From Ashinkailepas kermadecensis (lineage: Eukaryota > Arthropoda > Thecostraca > Neolepadidae), in contig JAOTOM010001625.1 in assembly GCA_034440615.1 (NCBI GenBank), positions 1-64,000 of the forward strand: a stretch of DNA of 64,000 nucleotides, written 5' to 3'. Positions 11,045 to 20,400 of the stretch are shown here, piece by piece. The position numbers were made by a program, and so were the translations under genes. Under the pieces are notes generated by a model. That model was given only the letters and a program-made list of their open reading frames with translations, ran no database searches and was not told where the DNA came from. Numbering within the stretch: position 1 is the first letter of the stretch; each line of letters opens with the position of its first letter.

Positions 11045-12046
11045 ATGGCTTCATTGTGCACCGGTTGCAGTCTAGTTCCTCACAAAATTATTAAACTTTC
11101 TTTTGAAGATAATCAGGCAAGCTTAGAATTTTTCAGAAAACACGGTGTACTTCCAAACGAGGTAATTTGTCCAAATTGTTCGAGGCCCTGCCATTTTCGC
11201 GCGAGCAGGTGCAGGTGGGAGTGTTTTGTAACGCGGCGTGTCCCCAAGACGAAGAAGAGAAAGTGTTGCGGGTTTGTGGAAAGTGACTACAAAGGAACGC
11301 TGCTCGACAGAGCCCACCTGGAGCCCTGGAAGATTCTGGGTTTCATCAACTTGTGGCTGCATAAAGATTGGCATCATAGATCAGTTTTGCTCAACCTGGG
11401 GATCTCGCCCACAACCAGTGTCGATTGGAGGAGTTTTTGTAGCGAAGTGACGAATGCGTGGTTAAACAAGCAGGAGCCGATTGGTGGAGAAGGGATAGAA
11501 GTCGAGATAGACGAAACGCTCCTTGTGAAAAGGAAGCACAACGTCGGCCGTGTGATTGGTCAGATCTGGCTCTTCGGGGGCATTGAACGTGAATCGAAGC
11601 GGCGATTCATAGTACCTCTTGTGAACCCGGAAGGTGAGCAAGGTGAGCGGCGGAACCGAGAAACCTTAGTCCCGATCATACGGCGATATATTCGCCCCGG
11701 CTCCGTTGTGTATAGTGACTGCTGGGCCGCATACCGAACACTGAGTGAAGAAGGATATGTGCACCGGACAGTAAACCACAGTAACAATTTCGTGGATCCG
11801 TCAAACAGCGCTGTCCACACCCAAAACATCGAGCGGCTCTGGCGCGATGTGAAAGAGTGGGTGCGGCGACCGGGCATGAAGGCCAAGTACTTGCGGCAAT
11901 ATCTCGGACGGTATTTGTTTTTAAAGGAATTCCACGGCCGCGAAATGCATAACTTTCTTATTGAAGCATCCAAGCTTTATAAGCCGCAATCCCAGCGACG
12001 CGCTCAGGAAGAAACGGACGAGCCACAGCCCGGGCCATCGCATTAA
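11045..12046 (+). CDS. Merlin transposase (IS1595/ISXO2-like DDE)
   Basis: This 333-residue protein would cut and paste the surrounding element. An N-terminal zinc-ribbon-like part has CPNC at 42-45 with further Cys at 49, 56, 60 and 74-75. The catalytic core shows the first Asp in EIDETL (D156), the second in VVYSDCWAAY (D225) and the third acidic residue in QNIERLWRDVK (E263), the spacing of the IS1595/ISXO2-like DDE domain shared by Merlin and bacterial IS1016. The block NHSNNFVDPSNSAVHTQNIE is strongly Merlin-like. Start ATG follows AATA; no stop or frameshift is seen and length is normal. It lies between the two inverted repeats in the same transposon. Confidence 0.93.
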   Translation: MASLCTGCSLVPHKIIKLSFEDNQASLEFFRKHGVLPNEVICPNCSRPCHFRASRCRWECFVTRRVPKTKKRKCCGFVESDYKGTLLDRAHLEPWKILGFINLWLHKDWHHRSVLLNLGISPTTSVDWRSFCSEVTNAWLNKQEPIGGEGIEVEIDETLLVKRKHNVGRVIGQIWLFGGIERESKRRFIVPLVNPEGEQGERRNRETLVPIIRRYIRPGSVVYSDCWAAYRTLSEEGYVHRTVNHSNNFVDPSNSAVHTQNIERLWRDVKEWVRRPGMKAKYLRQYLGRYLFLKEFHGREMHNFLIEASKLYKPQSQRRAQEETDEPQPGPSH

Positions 12047-12310
12047 GGTATGTAAATGTACCATGTATGTACTGCATCATGACTATGACGTCATCAAATC
12101 GTAATCAAATCGTATTTTATTTTTTGTTTTGTCCCAGACTTAATACATATGACGTCATCAAATAATTATGACGTCATCAACCGTCGCTGACTTAAAAGTA
12201 ATCATTTGCGGAGAAAATGAGTGGTCGCATCATGATTTTTACGTTAAGATACCCTGTATTCAAAAAAAAAAATCCAAAAAATCGCATTTTACCTAGTTCT
12301 GGAAATTTAC

Positions 12311-12318
12311 CGAAAATT
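12311..12318 (+). repeat. Target-site duplication, right (CGAAAATT)
   Basis: Right partner of the 8-bp duplication at 10412-10419; the interrupted RT frame resumes directly beyond it on the minus strand. Confidence 0.88.
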
Positions 12319-13858
12319 GTTGGGGTTGCTGTGATTTTTGCCGGGTTTTGGTATAGGAATGATGAGGGCTTCCTTCCAGGATTCGGGGAGAGTATGGCCA
12401 GACCATAATGCATTAAATATTTGAAGGATGCAATGCTTTGTGTCGTTGGATAAATGTCTGAAAAATGGAATAACATAAATTGTCGGGAACTACAGAAGTA
12501 TTACCGGAGGAGGAAATTGCAGTATCCAGTTCTGAAACTTGAAAAGGGATATTGTATGCTGTGTTTTCCGAATCGAATTGTGCCAAATCGGTGTGAAATG
12601 TGTGTGTTGCATTTTGTAAAAATTCCGGTCTGTAGTTGTTGTCAGAGCTATTGTGAGCCATGGTGTCCGCTATTGTATTTACTATTGTTTCTAGGTCTGT
12701 AATTGTGGTGTTTTGAATTTTGAGGGCCGGGAGTGATTGAAATGGAGTGCGTCCCGAAATTCGGCGGATTAACTGCCAGATTTTGCTTAAAGGTGTTTGA
12801 GAGATGAGTTACTGTAGATATAATGACCATGAACGGCGCCGAGCTTCGCGAATGATGCGGCGTGTCCTCGCACGTTCATGGTTACGGCTGACCAAATTTT
12901 GTTGGTCGGGATGGCGTAAATATTTTATAAATGCTCTCCTTGCGGCTATTGCTCGGGAAACTTCTATCGACCACCAGGGGACTGGTGTTCTTTTTGTGAA
13001 AGGTTTTGTTAGTGGAATAGCGGTGGATGCTGCTTCGAAAAGTGTTTTGGTAACTTGGTTCATGTTTTCGATGGGAGAAATGTTGGGGTTGTATTGAATA
13101 TGTGAAAGTTCCTGAAAAGTTGTCCAATCGGCCTTCGAAATTTTCCAGCGGGGGATAAAACTGGGTGTGGTATCGGCAGTTGTTGAAATGGTCAGTATTA
13201 ATTTAATGGGGTAGTGGTCGCTTTCATAAATGTCCGTGTCTATTGTCCAATGAAAATCGTTGGCCAGGGCTGGAGAACAAATTGTTAAATCGATGGCAGT
13301 TTCTGTATTGTGACAGAGGTGAAAAAAAATGTTGGCCCACTGGTGTTGAGTAATACTAAATTGTGTCTGTCTAAGATGTGTTCAACTATGCGTCCGCGAG
13401 TGTCTCGAAGTGTGCGTGTTATATCCCACGCTGGGCTATGGGCGTTAAAATCGCAAGTAAAATGAAAGGGTTTTTTAATTGGGCCATGAGGTTTTCTAAA
13501 TCTCTCAAAATGTTTGTGTTGTCTGTAGATGGTGAAACATATAACGAACATACATCGATGTTCCTACCATGAAAACGCATAGTACAAGCAGCGGCTTGTA
13601 ATGATGAATTGAGTGTAATTTGTGTATGTGTGTAATCATTGTTTATGTAAAGTGCGGTACCGCCACTGCGATGATGACCACGGACCTCGTCGTAACCGTA
13701 GAGTGAGTAATTGAAAAGATTGAAGTTATATGTATTATTTGGCAAAACCATGTTTCTTGGAGTGCGATGAGTATAGGTGTGGGAATACTAAAAAATGCCT
13801 TCATTTCGGCCCATTTGGAAACTAAGCTTCGGCAATTCCATTGTAAGAGTGCAGACAT
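12319..13858 (-). pseudogene. Non-LTR element ORF2, 5' half: AP-endonuclease and RT start
   Basis: The minus strand opens with ATG 13858 (MSALLQWNCRSLVSKWAEMK, the typical APE start) and continues with ALQETWF, SGGTALYINN, FNAHSPAWD and a SDHYPIKL block near 13230. A linker with ARTRRIIREARRRSW follows at 12830, then the RT N-terminus (VSELDTAISSSGNTSV; IPIPKPGKN) up to the Merlin junction. There is an internal stop after ETWF and at least two frameshifts. It starts 15 bp after the ORF1 stop. Confidence 0.87.
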
Positions 13859-13872
13859 TGGGATATGAAGTA

Positions 13873-15451
13873 TTAATATTTGTCGGCACCTTTTGGTGCC
13901 TGGATCAGCCACGATTGCAGCTCGGGCGGGCATGTGGGTTGGGTGTGTCCGGCGGCGGTTGACCCGCCTGAACCGTCCGACCGAACGGTGACCTTGGCGG
14001 CCGGCGCACGGCGGCCGGCCACTGCCGCGGGGGATGCCCGCCGGCTGGGAGTCGGTCGGGTCACGTGGTCGCCGGTCGGCGCTGGACGCGCCGGGCTCGA
14101 TCGGCGGCCCGCTGACGGGGAGCGATAATTTGTTCCCGCAGCCGAATGACTGCGGGGTCTGTTAGTCCTCGCTGGAGTGGTCCGCTTGTTGGGAGACGGA
14201 GTGGTTTGTGTGTTGGGAGCCAGGGTGGTTTGTGTCGGTGTTGTCAATGGTGTGAGTTTTTTTCTTCAGTGGAGCTAATCCGGGAATCATCTCAGTTTGA
14301 ATAGAAGTAGAAGTGGTGTTGACGCGAGGGGTGGAGGGAGCGATGGTGGCCGCCTGGGCATAAGTTTTGGTCGAGGGGAGGTGGATACCACAGATCTCCG
14401 TGTCTGGGGGTAGGACACCCTGTCGTGGCCTTGACGGCGCACACTTCCTTCTCCTTGCGCCCATCTGGGCATTGATTGGAAGTGGTGAGGTGATCAGATG
14501 TGTTACAGCTGAGGCAGTGGGCAGGTTTTGAGCAGGTGAAATCAGGATGGGTCGATTCTCCGCACTTGGGGCAGCGGGCCGATTGGCGACAAGTTTTACT
14601 GCCATAGCCGAAGCGCTGGCAATTAAAACAGCGGAGACGATTTGGAATAAATACGCGAACTTGGAATCGGATGTAGCTGGCGAGGAGGGTCCTGGGAAGA
14701 ATTGTAGAGTTCAAAGTAAGGACAAGGAGGGACAAGGACTTGTATCACGTTTCTGGCCGTCTTTAAATGAGGTAATGCGGTGGACGTGGGTCACCCCTCC
14801 GGCCTGAGCTCCGTCTGAATATCCGCTTCTGACATGAAGCGGAGCTCCGGCGCGAAGATGGTACCCTTGGTGGAGTTGCGGTTGGAGTGGAGTGAAATGG
14901 TGACGGATTTACCACAAAATGGGGTGGTACGAAGGAGGGCTTTGGTCTGGGCTCGGGTTTGGGTTTGGGTTTGATGACAAGGGTTCCGTTGGCAGGGGCT
15001 TCGATGTCAGGATTGGTTAAGGAGAAGATGGAGAGGAGTTTTTGGTCGGCCAGAAAACGTTAATTCGGCGGAAGGAAACGGATTCCTCGACAGGCTTCAC
15101 TACTATAAGGGAGCCAGCACTGTCGAGGTAGGGTTCCATGGGTTCAGGTTGGTAGGGAGTGGTCTAGTTCGGGCGTGGGTCAGCGGCGTGGAGCGTAATA
15201 GTATGATCTCGATTGCGAGACGGGCTCGTGATCTTGGAATGAGCAGGGGTCGGCGAGGCGCAAAGGGCTTCCATGGCGTCATCGAGTGTAATCGCCCGGC
15301 GTGGTTCATCAACGGTCGTATTCAGTGAGGGAACATCATAGGCCAAGTCCGTGTTCGTGCGATGGTCGTCGGGTGTGGTCAGAGGAGGAAATTCCGATTC
15401 AGAGTCCTGCGGCGAGCTGGGGTCGGTACCTTTTCCCCTCTTCTTTCCCAT
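13873..15451 (-). pseudogene. Non-LTR element ORF1 (gag-like), frameshifted
   Basis: The probable start is ATG 15451 (MGKKRGKGTDPSSPQDSESE). After a frame change, the zinc-knuckle region reads RCFNCQRFGYGSKTC, CPKCGESTHPDFTC and CLSCNTSDHLTTSNQC at about 14640-14480. A further frame change leads to a Thr/Ser/Pro-rich C-terminus (TYAQAATIAPSTPRVNTTST) and a final basic tail ending at 13873. The domain order matches ORF1p of I/Jockey elements. It belongs with the ORF2 pieces at 13858-12319 and 10411-8309. Confidence 0.82.
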
Positions 15452-15529
15452 CACGGAGAAAAACCTTACCGAGCGAAATCTAAATAAACACGCAGAACAA
15501 AGGGAACGGAAATACGGCGACGAAAAAAA

Positions 15530-15860
15530 CATGTAGGGCGACAGGTGTCACCCCACTGGGAAACTAAATGCGAAAAGAGCGACGGGTGTCACCCCACAAA
15601 AATCAAAAATAAACCGCAATAACCAGCAGTCAGTCTGGCCAAAACTGGCACGGCGGAGTAATCAGCAGGCTATGGCAATACGGATAGCACTGGATACTGT
15701 AGGGGTGGCGGCTCTGCCGTCGGTGGGGTGTGGGGGTGGTGGCTTCGGTGGCTTGGCGGGTGTGGGGTGTTTGGGTGTGTAGCTGTGCTGGGGTGTGATG
15801 GGGTGTATTAGGGGTGTGTTGTGCTGTGTTTTCCCGCCACCTCCACCACACATTCCCCAA
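15530..15860. repeat. Probable 5' UTR repeats and GT-rich low-complexity run
   Basis: CGACAGGTGTCACCCCA and CGACGGGTGTCACCCCA lie 42 bp apart at ~15539 and ~15581, just upstream of the minus-strand ORF1, so a repeated 5' UTR of that element is likely. From about 15690 to 15835 the plus strand is a G/T-rich run (GGGGTGT, GGTGTGG variants) with no real coding. Confidence 0.5.
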
Positions 15861-17040
15861 ACCCCAGCCGGCTTGATGTTGTTTGAGCTACCGTCCCTAA
15901 CACGAATTTATATGTGTGCGAGGTCAAAGTTTTGGGAACACCATATAGGTAAATGAGTGCGTCTAGCCAAATTAGAAAGATTACGTTGTATTTAGAAAAA
16001 ATATGATAAGGCAATTTGCCCTTGGTTACAATGAAATGTTCCGAGATGGGACTTTTGGATGCTAATAGTAGTATAATTTTGTACAATGTACCGCACGAAA
16101 TAGGTGCCTGTGATTTAGCCCCAAGCGGCTTCCGCTGGTCCTTAAAGCTACCTAACACACATTCATTCTCCTCATTCACTTCACATTCGTTCGTCCCATT
16201 CATTCTTTCCTTATTAATTAATGAAATGCTTGGTCCCCAAATTTGACTCCCTCCCCCCCTTCAGCGGTACACAAACACATATATCGCGGACCATTGCTCT
16301 TTTTGTGGTATATTGGCCGAATATGTAAATCTTCCACTGCCATCATAGGTGGTCTCGCCATTATGGACAGTGTTCCTCGCCTGGATGAAGGCTTAATGCT
16401 ACGAGGGGGGGCTCATCGTACTGGCTCCGAGGGCTTATACAAGTGCTCTGGTATCTTTGACTGACCTACCCTAGCTTTAAATGAAAGGTCGGTGCCGCGC
16501 CGGGCCTTATCCGCCGTATACTGATACTGTGCGACCAGGTAAACGTGCTCACGAGCGGGCACGGATCCCTACCACGTTGGGCACGTCCCCTGGCCGTCTT
16601 TATAACCTAGCCTGCCCTACCCTTTCAGCCTCGGGGCTTATGGCACGCCAAATCCGTCCGACCTTCCCCCCGCCCCGAAGGCTACACGGTTCCGTGCCGA
16701 AACGTATAGCGAACGGGGGGCGGACTCACGACCTTGCAGTGTTTTGCTTTAACCTAGTGTTTGGCGCCAAACTCGACGGACGCAAGGTGGGGCTCGACAG
16801 CCCATCCGACCTTGCATACTGTGCCCGCCACCAGCTGCACGCCTGGGTCACAGACGCCAGCGGGCTTCTGCAGTCAAAGAACCAGAGCATGTGCTTAATG
16901 CCCCCAAAGTATACGACGGTCATCGCACCCCTTATCGCAATTGGACATCATCCAAACGCAGATCATATATATTTATATAAACAACATTAATATTCTAGTC
17001 AAGTTAACAACTGGCTTTCACACTCATTACCCTTACCCGG
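15860..17040. other. No recognised gene; a weak open frame at 16741-16990 (+)
   Basis: Nothing is recognised from 15860 to 16740. A plus-strand frame ending at 16990 contains a protein-like stretch (LDGRKVGLDSPSDLAYCARH, then LHAWVTDASGLLQ) that follows an acceptor-like CCTTGCAG at 16732-16739. I cannot assign a family. It could be an exon of a gene related to the one at 17247, or chance. Confidence 0.22.
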
Positions 17041-17119
17041 GAACGTTTAGTTCATAAGAGAACGGCTAGCAGATCGTCTGCCTCGCTTCGGTTTCACCGC
17101 ATCCCAGCGAGCGTGGGGC

Positions 17120-17186
17120 TCCCCCTCGAGGGGGATTCCAAGTGGGCGGGGTGACCCTGAGGGCAGAGTCGGATGGCCCCGCCCCC
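17120..17186 (+). promoter_or_regulatory. GC boxes and a 16-bp palindrome upstream of the J-domain-like gene
   Basis: TCCCCCTCGAGGGGGA (17120-17135) is a perfect palindrome. GGGCGGGG (17144-17151) and CCCCGCCCCC (17177-17186) are Sp1/KLF-type GC boxes in opposite orientation. They lie 60-125 bp before the ATG at 17247. No TATA box is evident between them and the ATG. Confidence 0.5.
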
Positions 17187-17246
17187 AGATGGCCTGGGAG
17201 CCTGCCTCGTCTCTGCCGTTCGCTCTCCCTATCACTTGCGCCCACT

Positions 17247-18269
17247 ATGTCGTCCGAAGAGGAACGCTGTTTCAGTGAAGAGGAGAGGGCCGAGGCCGAA
17301 CTGATGTTCGTCCGGCTGGTCGACCAGGACCCCGACGACATCCCCGATTTCTGCCCGAGGTCGTTTTAGACCTTGGGCCCGACGACTTTCGGGGCCTTCC
17401 CCACCTCCGGGAGATTGTGGCCCGGAGGCGAAGACGGCTGGGGAAAGCCCTTCACCCAGACCGGCATGGGGATCGTCACGAGGTGGCCTTGCGGTAAGTC
17501 CCCTCCCACTCCCGGAGTGTCATAGTGTCGTTAGTGTCCCCCCTCCCCCCTTTTCAGAATGTTTTCATAGATTTATCGGAATTCCGAAACCGCTCAGCCC
17601 TCTCTCCTTTGGAGAGAAACGGAATAGTGTCTTTCCCTTTATCCAACATTTGTGGGTTTTCTTAAACTAAGAAGGCGTCATTTATCCTGGGGCGCGTTCT
17701 GATGTCGCAATGTTGAATTCCACTACGGCTTTGTCGGGGAAGGAGTTGGTCACGTCGGCCCTCCTACTCTTGCTAACCACATGAACCTGTTACAGGGACG
17801 TCAACCGGGCTGCGTCCTTCTTGGACGAGTTTGGGGGGCGTATGCCATCTGGCGAGGTTACGCCCCCGACGTGTCACCGCTGCCACCCCTGCCCGACAGC
17901 GCCCTCGTTCGAGCGGCGGCGCGGACCACATGGCTGGCGCCGGAGGACCGGGCATCGCGCCTGGCCCCCTTGTTACGTGAAGGTGCCCTCGCGGCCCTTT
18001 TGAGGGATCTGGTGGCTGGCCGGAGCGCGGCTCAGGAGGGGCAGTCCGCCTCGTTGGTCGCCGTCGCAACACCTGCGATGGCGGCCATCACCGGCCCGCT
18101 GAGCGTCGGTGGCTCCACCCCCGGGGTGGAGACCGCCCAACGGTTGGTGCAACTGCACCGGCTAGTAAAGGCATTTTGCGACGTTGACCTGGGATCGTTC
18201 CCGTATCGTGTACGCCGAAGTGTGACCAGGTTGCAAAGTCGCTTCCGGGCGAGTTTGGGAAATAAATAA
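17247..18269 (+). pseudogene. Candidate two-exon gene with a J-domain-like (HPD) segment; two apparent frame breaks
   Basis: Exon 1 (17247-17493) starts MSSEEERCFSEEERAEAELM, an acidic N-terminus. From ~17350 a shifted frame encodes LREIVARRRRRLGKALHPDR, a basic helix followed by the HPD tripeptide that defines J domains. Donor GCG|GTAAGT at 17493/17494 and acceptor TGTTACAG ending 17795, with a CTAAC branch point, join it in frame to DVNRAASFLDEF, like J-domain helix III. Past the six-G run 17833-17838 the long open frame is again shifted (RGYAPDVSPLPPLPDSALVR...) and runs to a TAA at 18269. Both shifts sit at homopolymers and each would be cured by one extra base, so assembly errors are as likely as real mutations. 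Two overlapping AATAAA signals (18261-18270) cover the stop. Known J domains recruit Hsp70; the rest is not recognised. Confidence 0.5.
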
Positions 18270-18270
18270 A
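18261..18270 (+). terminator. Overlapping polyadenylation signals
   Basis: AATAAATAAA contains two AATAAA hexamers and overlaps the TAA stop of the J-domain-like gene, so the 3' UTR would be very short. Confidence 0.6.
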
Positions 18271-18740
18271 ACAAAAACCATTTCTCAGCTACTACGTTTT
18301 CCTATCACCACGTCGGCGCTACCGCCTGTCGGAAGATGGGTCGGGGTGAAGATAGTACAACAGGGAACCAACTCATGAGGATCGCAGCGGCACGTGCTTT
18401 TCAACCCCTTCACGCGGATCATCGTTCAGTTTAGACGTAAATATCCTCCCCTCCGTCCACCTGGTAGCTGAGGCATCTACTACGCCCGCGTCGCTTCGGG
18501 AGGGTCGTATTTCTTACGTCATCCATTGACGTTAACTCCCCCCCCAAGGAGGGTCGGTGACTCGGCCTTCGGCTTCTAACCCCAATGCCATCTGATTTAC
18601 CACGAAAGTTACGCCACTCAATGCACGTCTGGAGGCGCCCCCAGGGTTTGTGGATAACGGTGGGTAGTCAGGCTATAGCATTACCTCTTTAGCTCCGGGG
18701 AATGTGAAGGTCGAACGCTTTGGACGAGGAGGGAAAAACA

Positions 18741-19097
18741 TGGATATTGCAAGCACAGTTTTCAACGTGCTTGCTGTCAGACCGAACGATAATCATTTGC
18801 ACGATCCATTCCGGCCGGTGGCGGTGGCAAGGCGGATATTGCACATACAGTTTTCAACGTACGGCATGTTGGGCTGAGCGATGGCCATTTTCACGACCCA
18901 CCCAGCCCAGGGGCCTGCAGGTGGATATTGCTCGTACAGTTTTCAACATACGGCATATTGGGCTGAGCGATGGTCATTTTCACGACCCACCCAGCCCAGG
19001 GGCCTGAAGGTGGATATTGCTCGTACAGTTTTCAACGTACGGCATATTGGGCCGAGCGATGGTCATTTTCACGACCCACCCAGCCCAGGGGCCTGAA
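18741..19097 (+). repeat. 89-bp tandem repeat, three near-identical copies plus one diverged
   Basis: Units start at 18831, 18920 and 19009, each reading GGTGGATATTGCTCGTACAG or close, then TTTTCAACGTACGGCATATT and ending CCCAGCCCAGGGGCCTGA. An older copy at 18741-18830 keeps GGATATTGCA and CAGTTTTCAACGT. Adjacent open frames are repeat artefacts. Confidence 0.92.
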
Positions 19098-19099
19098 GA

Positions 19100-19860
19100 G
19101 AAGATGCGAGGATCTGATGTGTGCATAGTGCCTCCGTTCGGCATTGCAAACTATGCCCCTTGCTTTATTCCAAGTATTCCTGTCACCGCTAATCCCGCCC
19201 GTCAATGGCTGGGCATCTGCTTCGTGTCTCGGCTGGTGTACTGAAACATTTCTATCATCACGGGTAATATATTTACATGTATTTACATTTTACGCCAACA
19301 GGACCGGGACCGATTCCTGGCACACGTCTTCGCCATCCTACCCCCTCCCCCATACATGCCAACCTACCCTAGCCTGTGCGACGCCAACGCTACCGTCCGT
19401 TTCGCACGTCCCTCCCCCGGCTACTCACCCCATCAACGACCGGGCGGTACTCTCATGGGTTGGGGGCGACGGCGCCGGGCGTGGAGAGTCTATTTTATCA
19501 CGGTTTAGGCTGACGAAAGTTGCGTTGTCTTTGGGGTTCGAACGTCGCGTTTGTGTATGTGTACTTCTCATGGGGTGTGCTACCTGGAACATTGTTCTTT
19601 TGCTCATGTGGGGTGAATAGTTGTTTGCCAGAAACAAAGTGTCGATATTGTGCATGCCTCGGTTTTGGGCATCGGATTTAGATCCGAGACGCTTGGCTCT
19701 CAATGTCTGTGCATACAAAACTGATCTTTTTATTTTGATTGTGTATGCGGAGAAGAATGGAAGGATTATGGGCGCCGCCATCGGTTTTATGCATTAGTTC
19801 CGTACATTTGCGCACATACATCTGTCATACATACATTTGTCCGGATACTGTCTGCATGGC
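19100..19860. other. No recognised gene
   Basis: A 158-codon open frame at 19144-19620 (+) has no recognisable motif, low-complexity Pro/Ser content and no splice or promoter context; I do not call it a gene. Confidence 0.3.
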
Positions 19861-19861
19861 C

Positions 19862-20095
19862 CTGAAAAAAAACGTTCTGGTGCCCCCAAAAAATCACGCC
19901 GGGACCCAAAACCGCCCCGGGACCTAGACAAAGCGACCCGGACTGAGCAACAATTCAGAAAAAGTCCGGAGCAAATCGCGTCGAGCCCAGAAAACTCACA
20001 TCTGGACCCCGGCAAATCGCGTCAAGGCCCCGACATCTATCTTCAGAGCCCCGAAAACTCGCACCGGGGCCCAATAATTATTGTCTGAGCCCTGA
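19862..20095 (+). repeat. Degenerate ~28-bp GGGCCC/AAAA repeat, locus 1
   Basis: About eight diverged units alternate a GC block (GGGGCCC, GGGACCC, CGCCCCGGGACC) with an A-rich block and TCGCG/TCACGCC, e.g. CCCCCAAAAAATCACGCCGG. The same pattern recurs at 27510-28420, 42240-42600 and 44610-45250, all in this orientation. Confidence 0.65.
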
Positions 20096-20400
20096 TTTAT
20101 CGTGCGGGAAAAGTATCCTTCAACCACCGAGCCCAATCCACTCTTCGGAAATTCTTAAGTCAGTGTCAATATCATAGGTACGAAAATATCGAACATTGAG
20201 CCATTGCCGTTGAGTAATGACGACTATGATCCCGTGCCATAAAGCCTCGGCTAATAACTGGAACTAGCCAACGGCCGGGTCGCCGGCACGATCACGCGAG
20301 CGTTGGTCGTGCCGGCGCGCCGTGTCGGTTACCATGCGCCGTCGGTGCCGACGCGGCCGGCCAGAGTCGGCGCCGACGGCAGTCAGACGCCGGCGGCGGC

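Larger units (their letters stand above)
10420..12310 (+). mobile_element. Merlin DNA transposon, 1.9 kb, apparently autonomous
   Basis: Terminal inverted repeats of about 120 bp (10420-10543 and 12193-12310) are near identical in their inner parts, e.g. CAGAACTAGGTA and ATCATGATGCGACCACTCAT on both arms. The element sits inside a non-LTR RT gene and is flanked by 8-bp duplications. It carries a single uninterrupted transposase gene. Between the left arm and the gene there are two short TTAGG arrays. Intact TIRs, TSD and ORF suggest a young insertion in an old host element. The superfamily call rests on the transposase type and TSD length. Confidence 0.9.
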
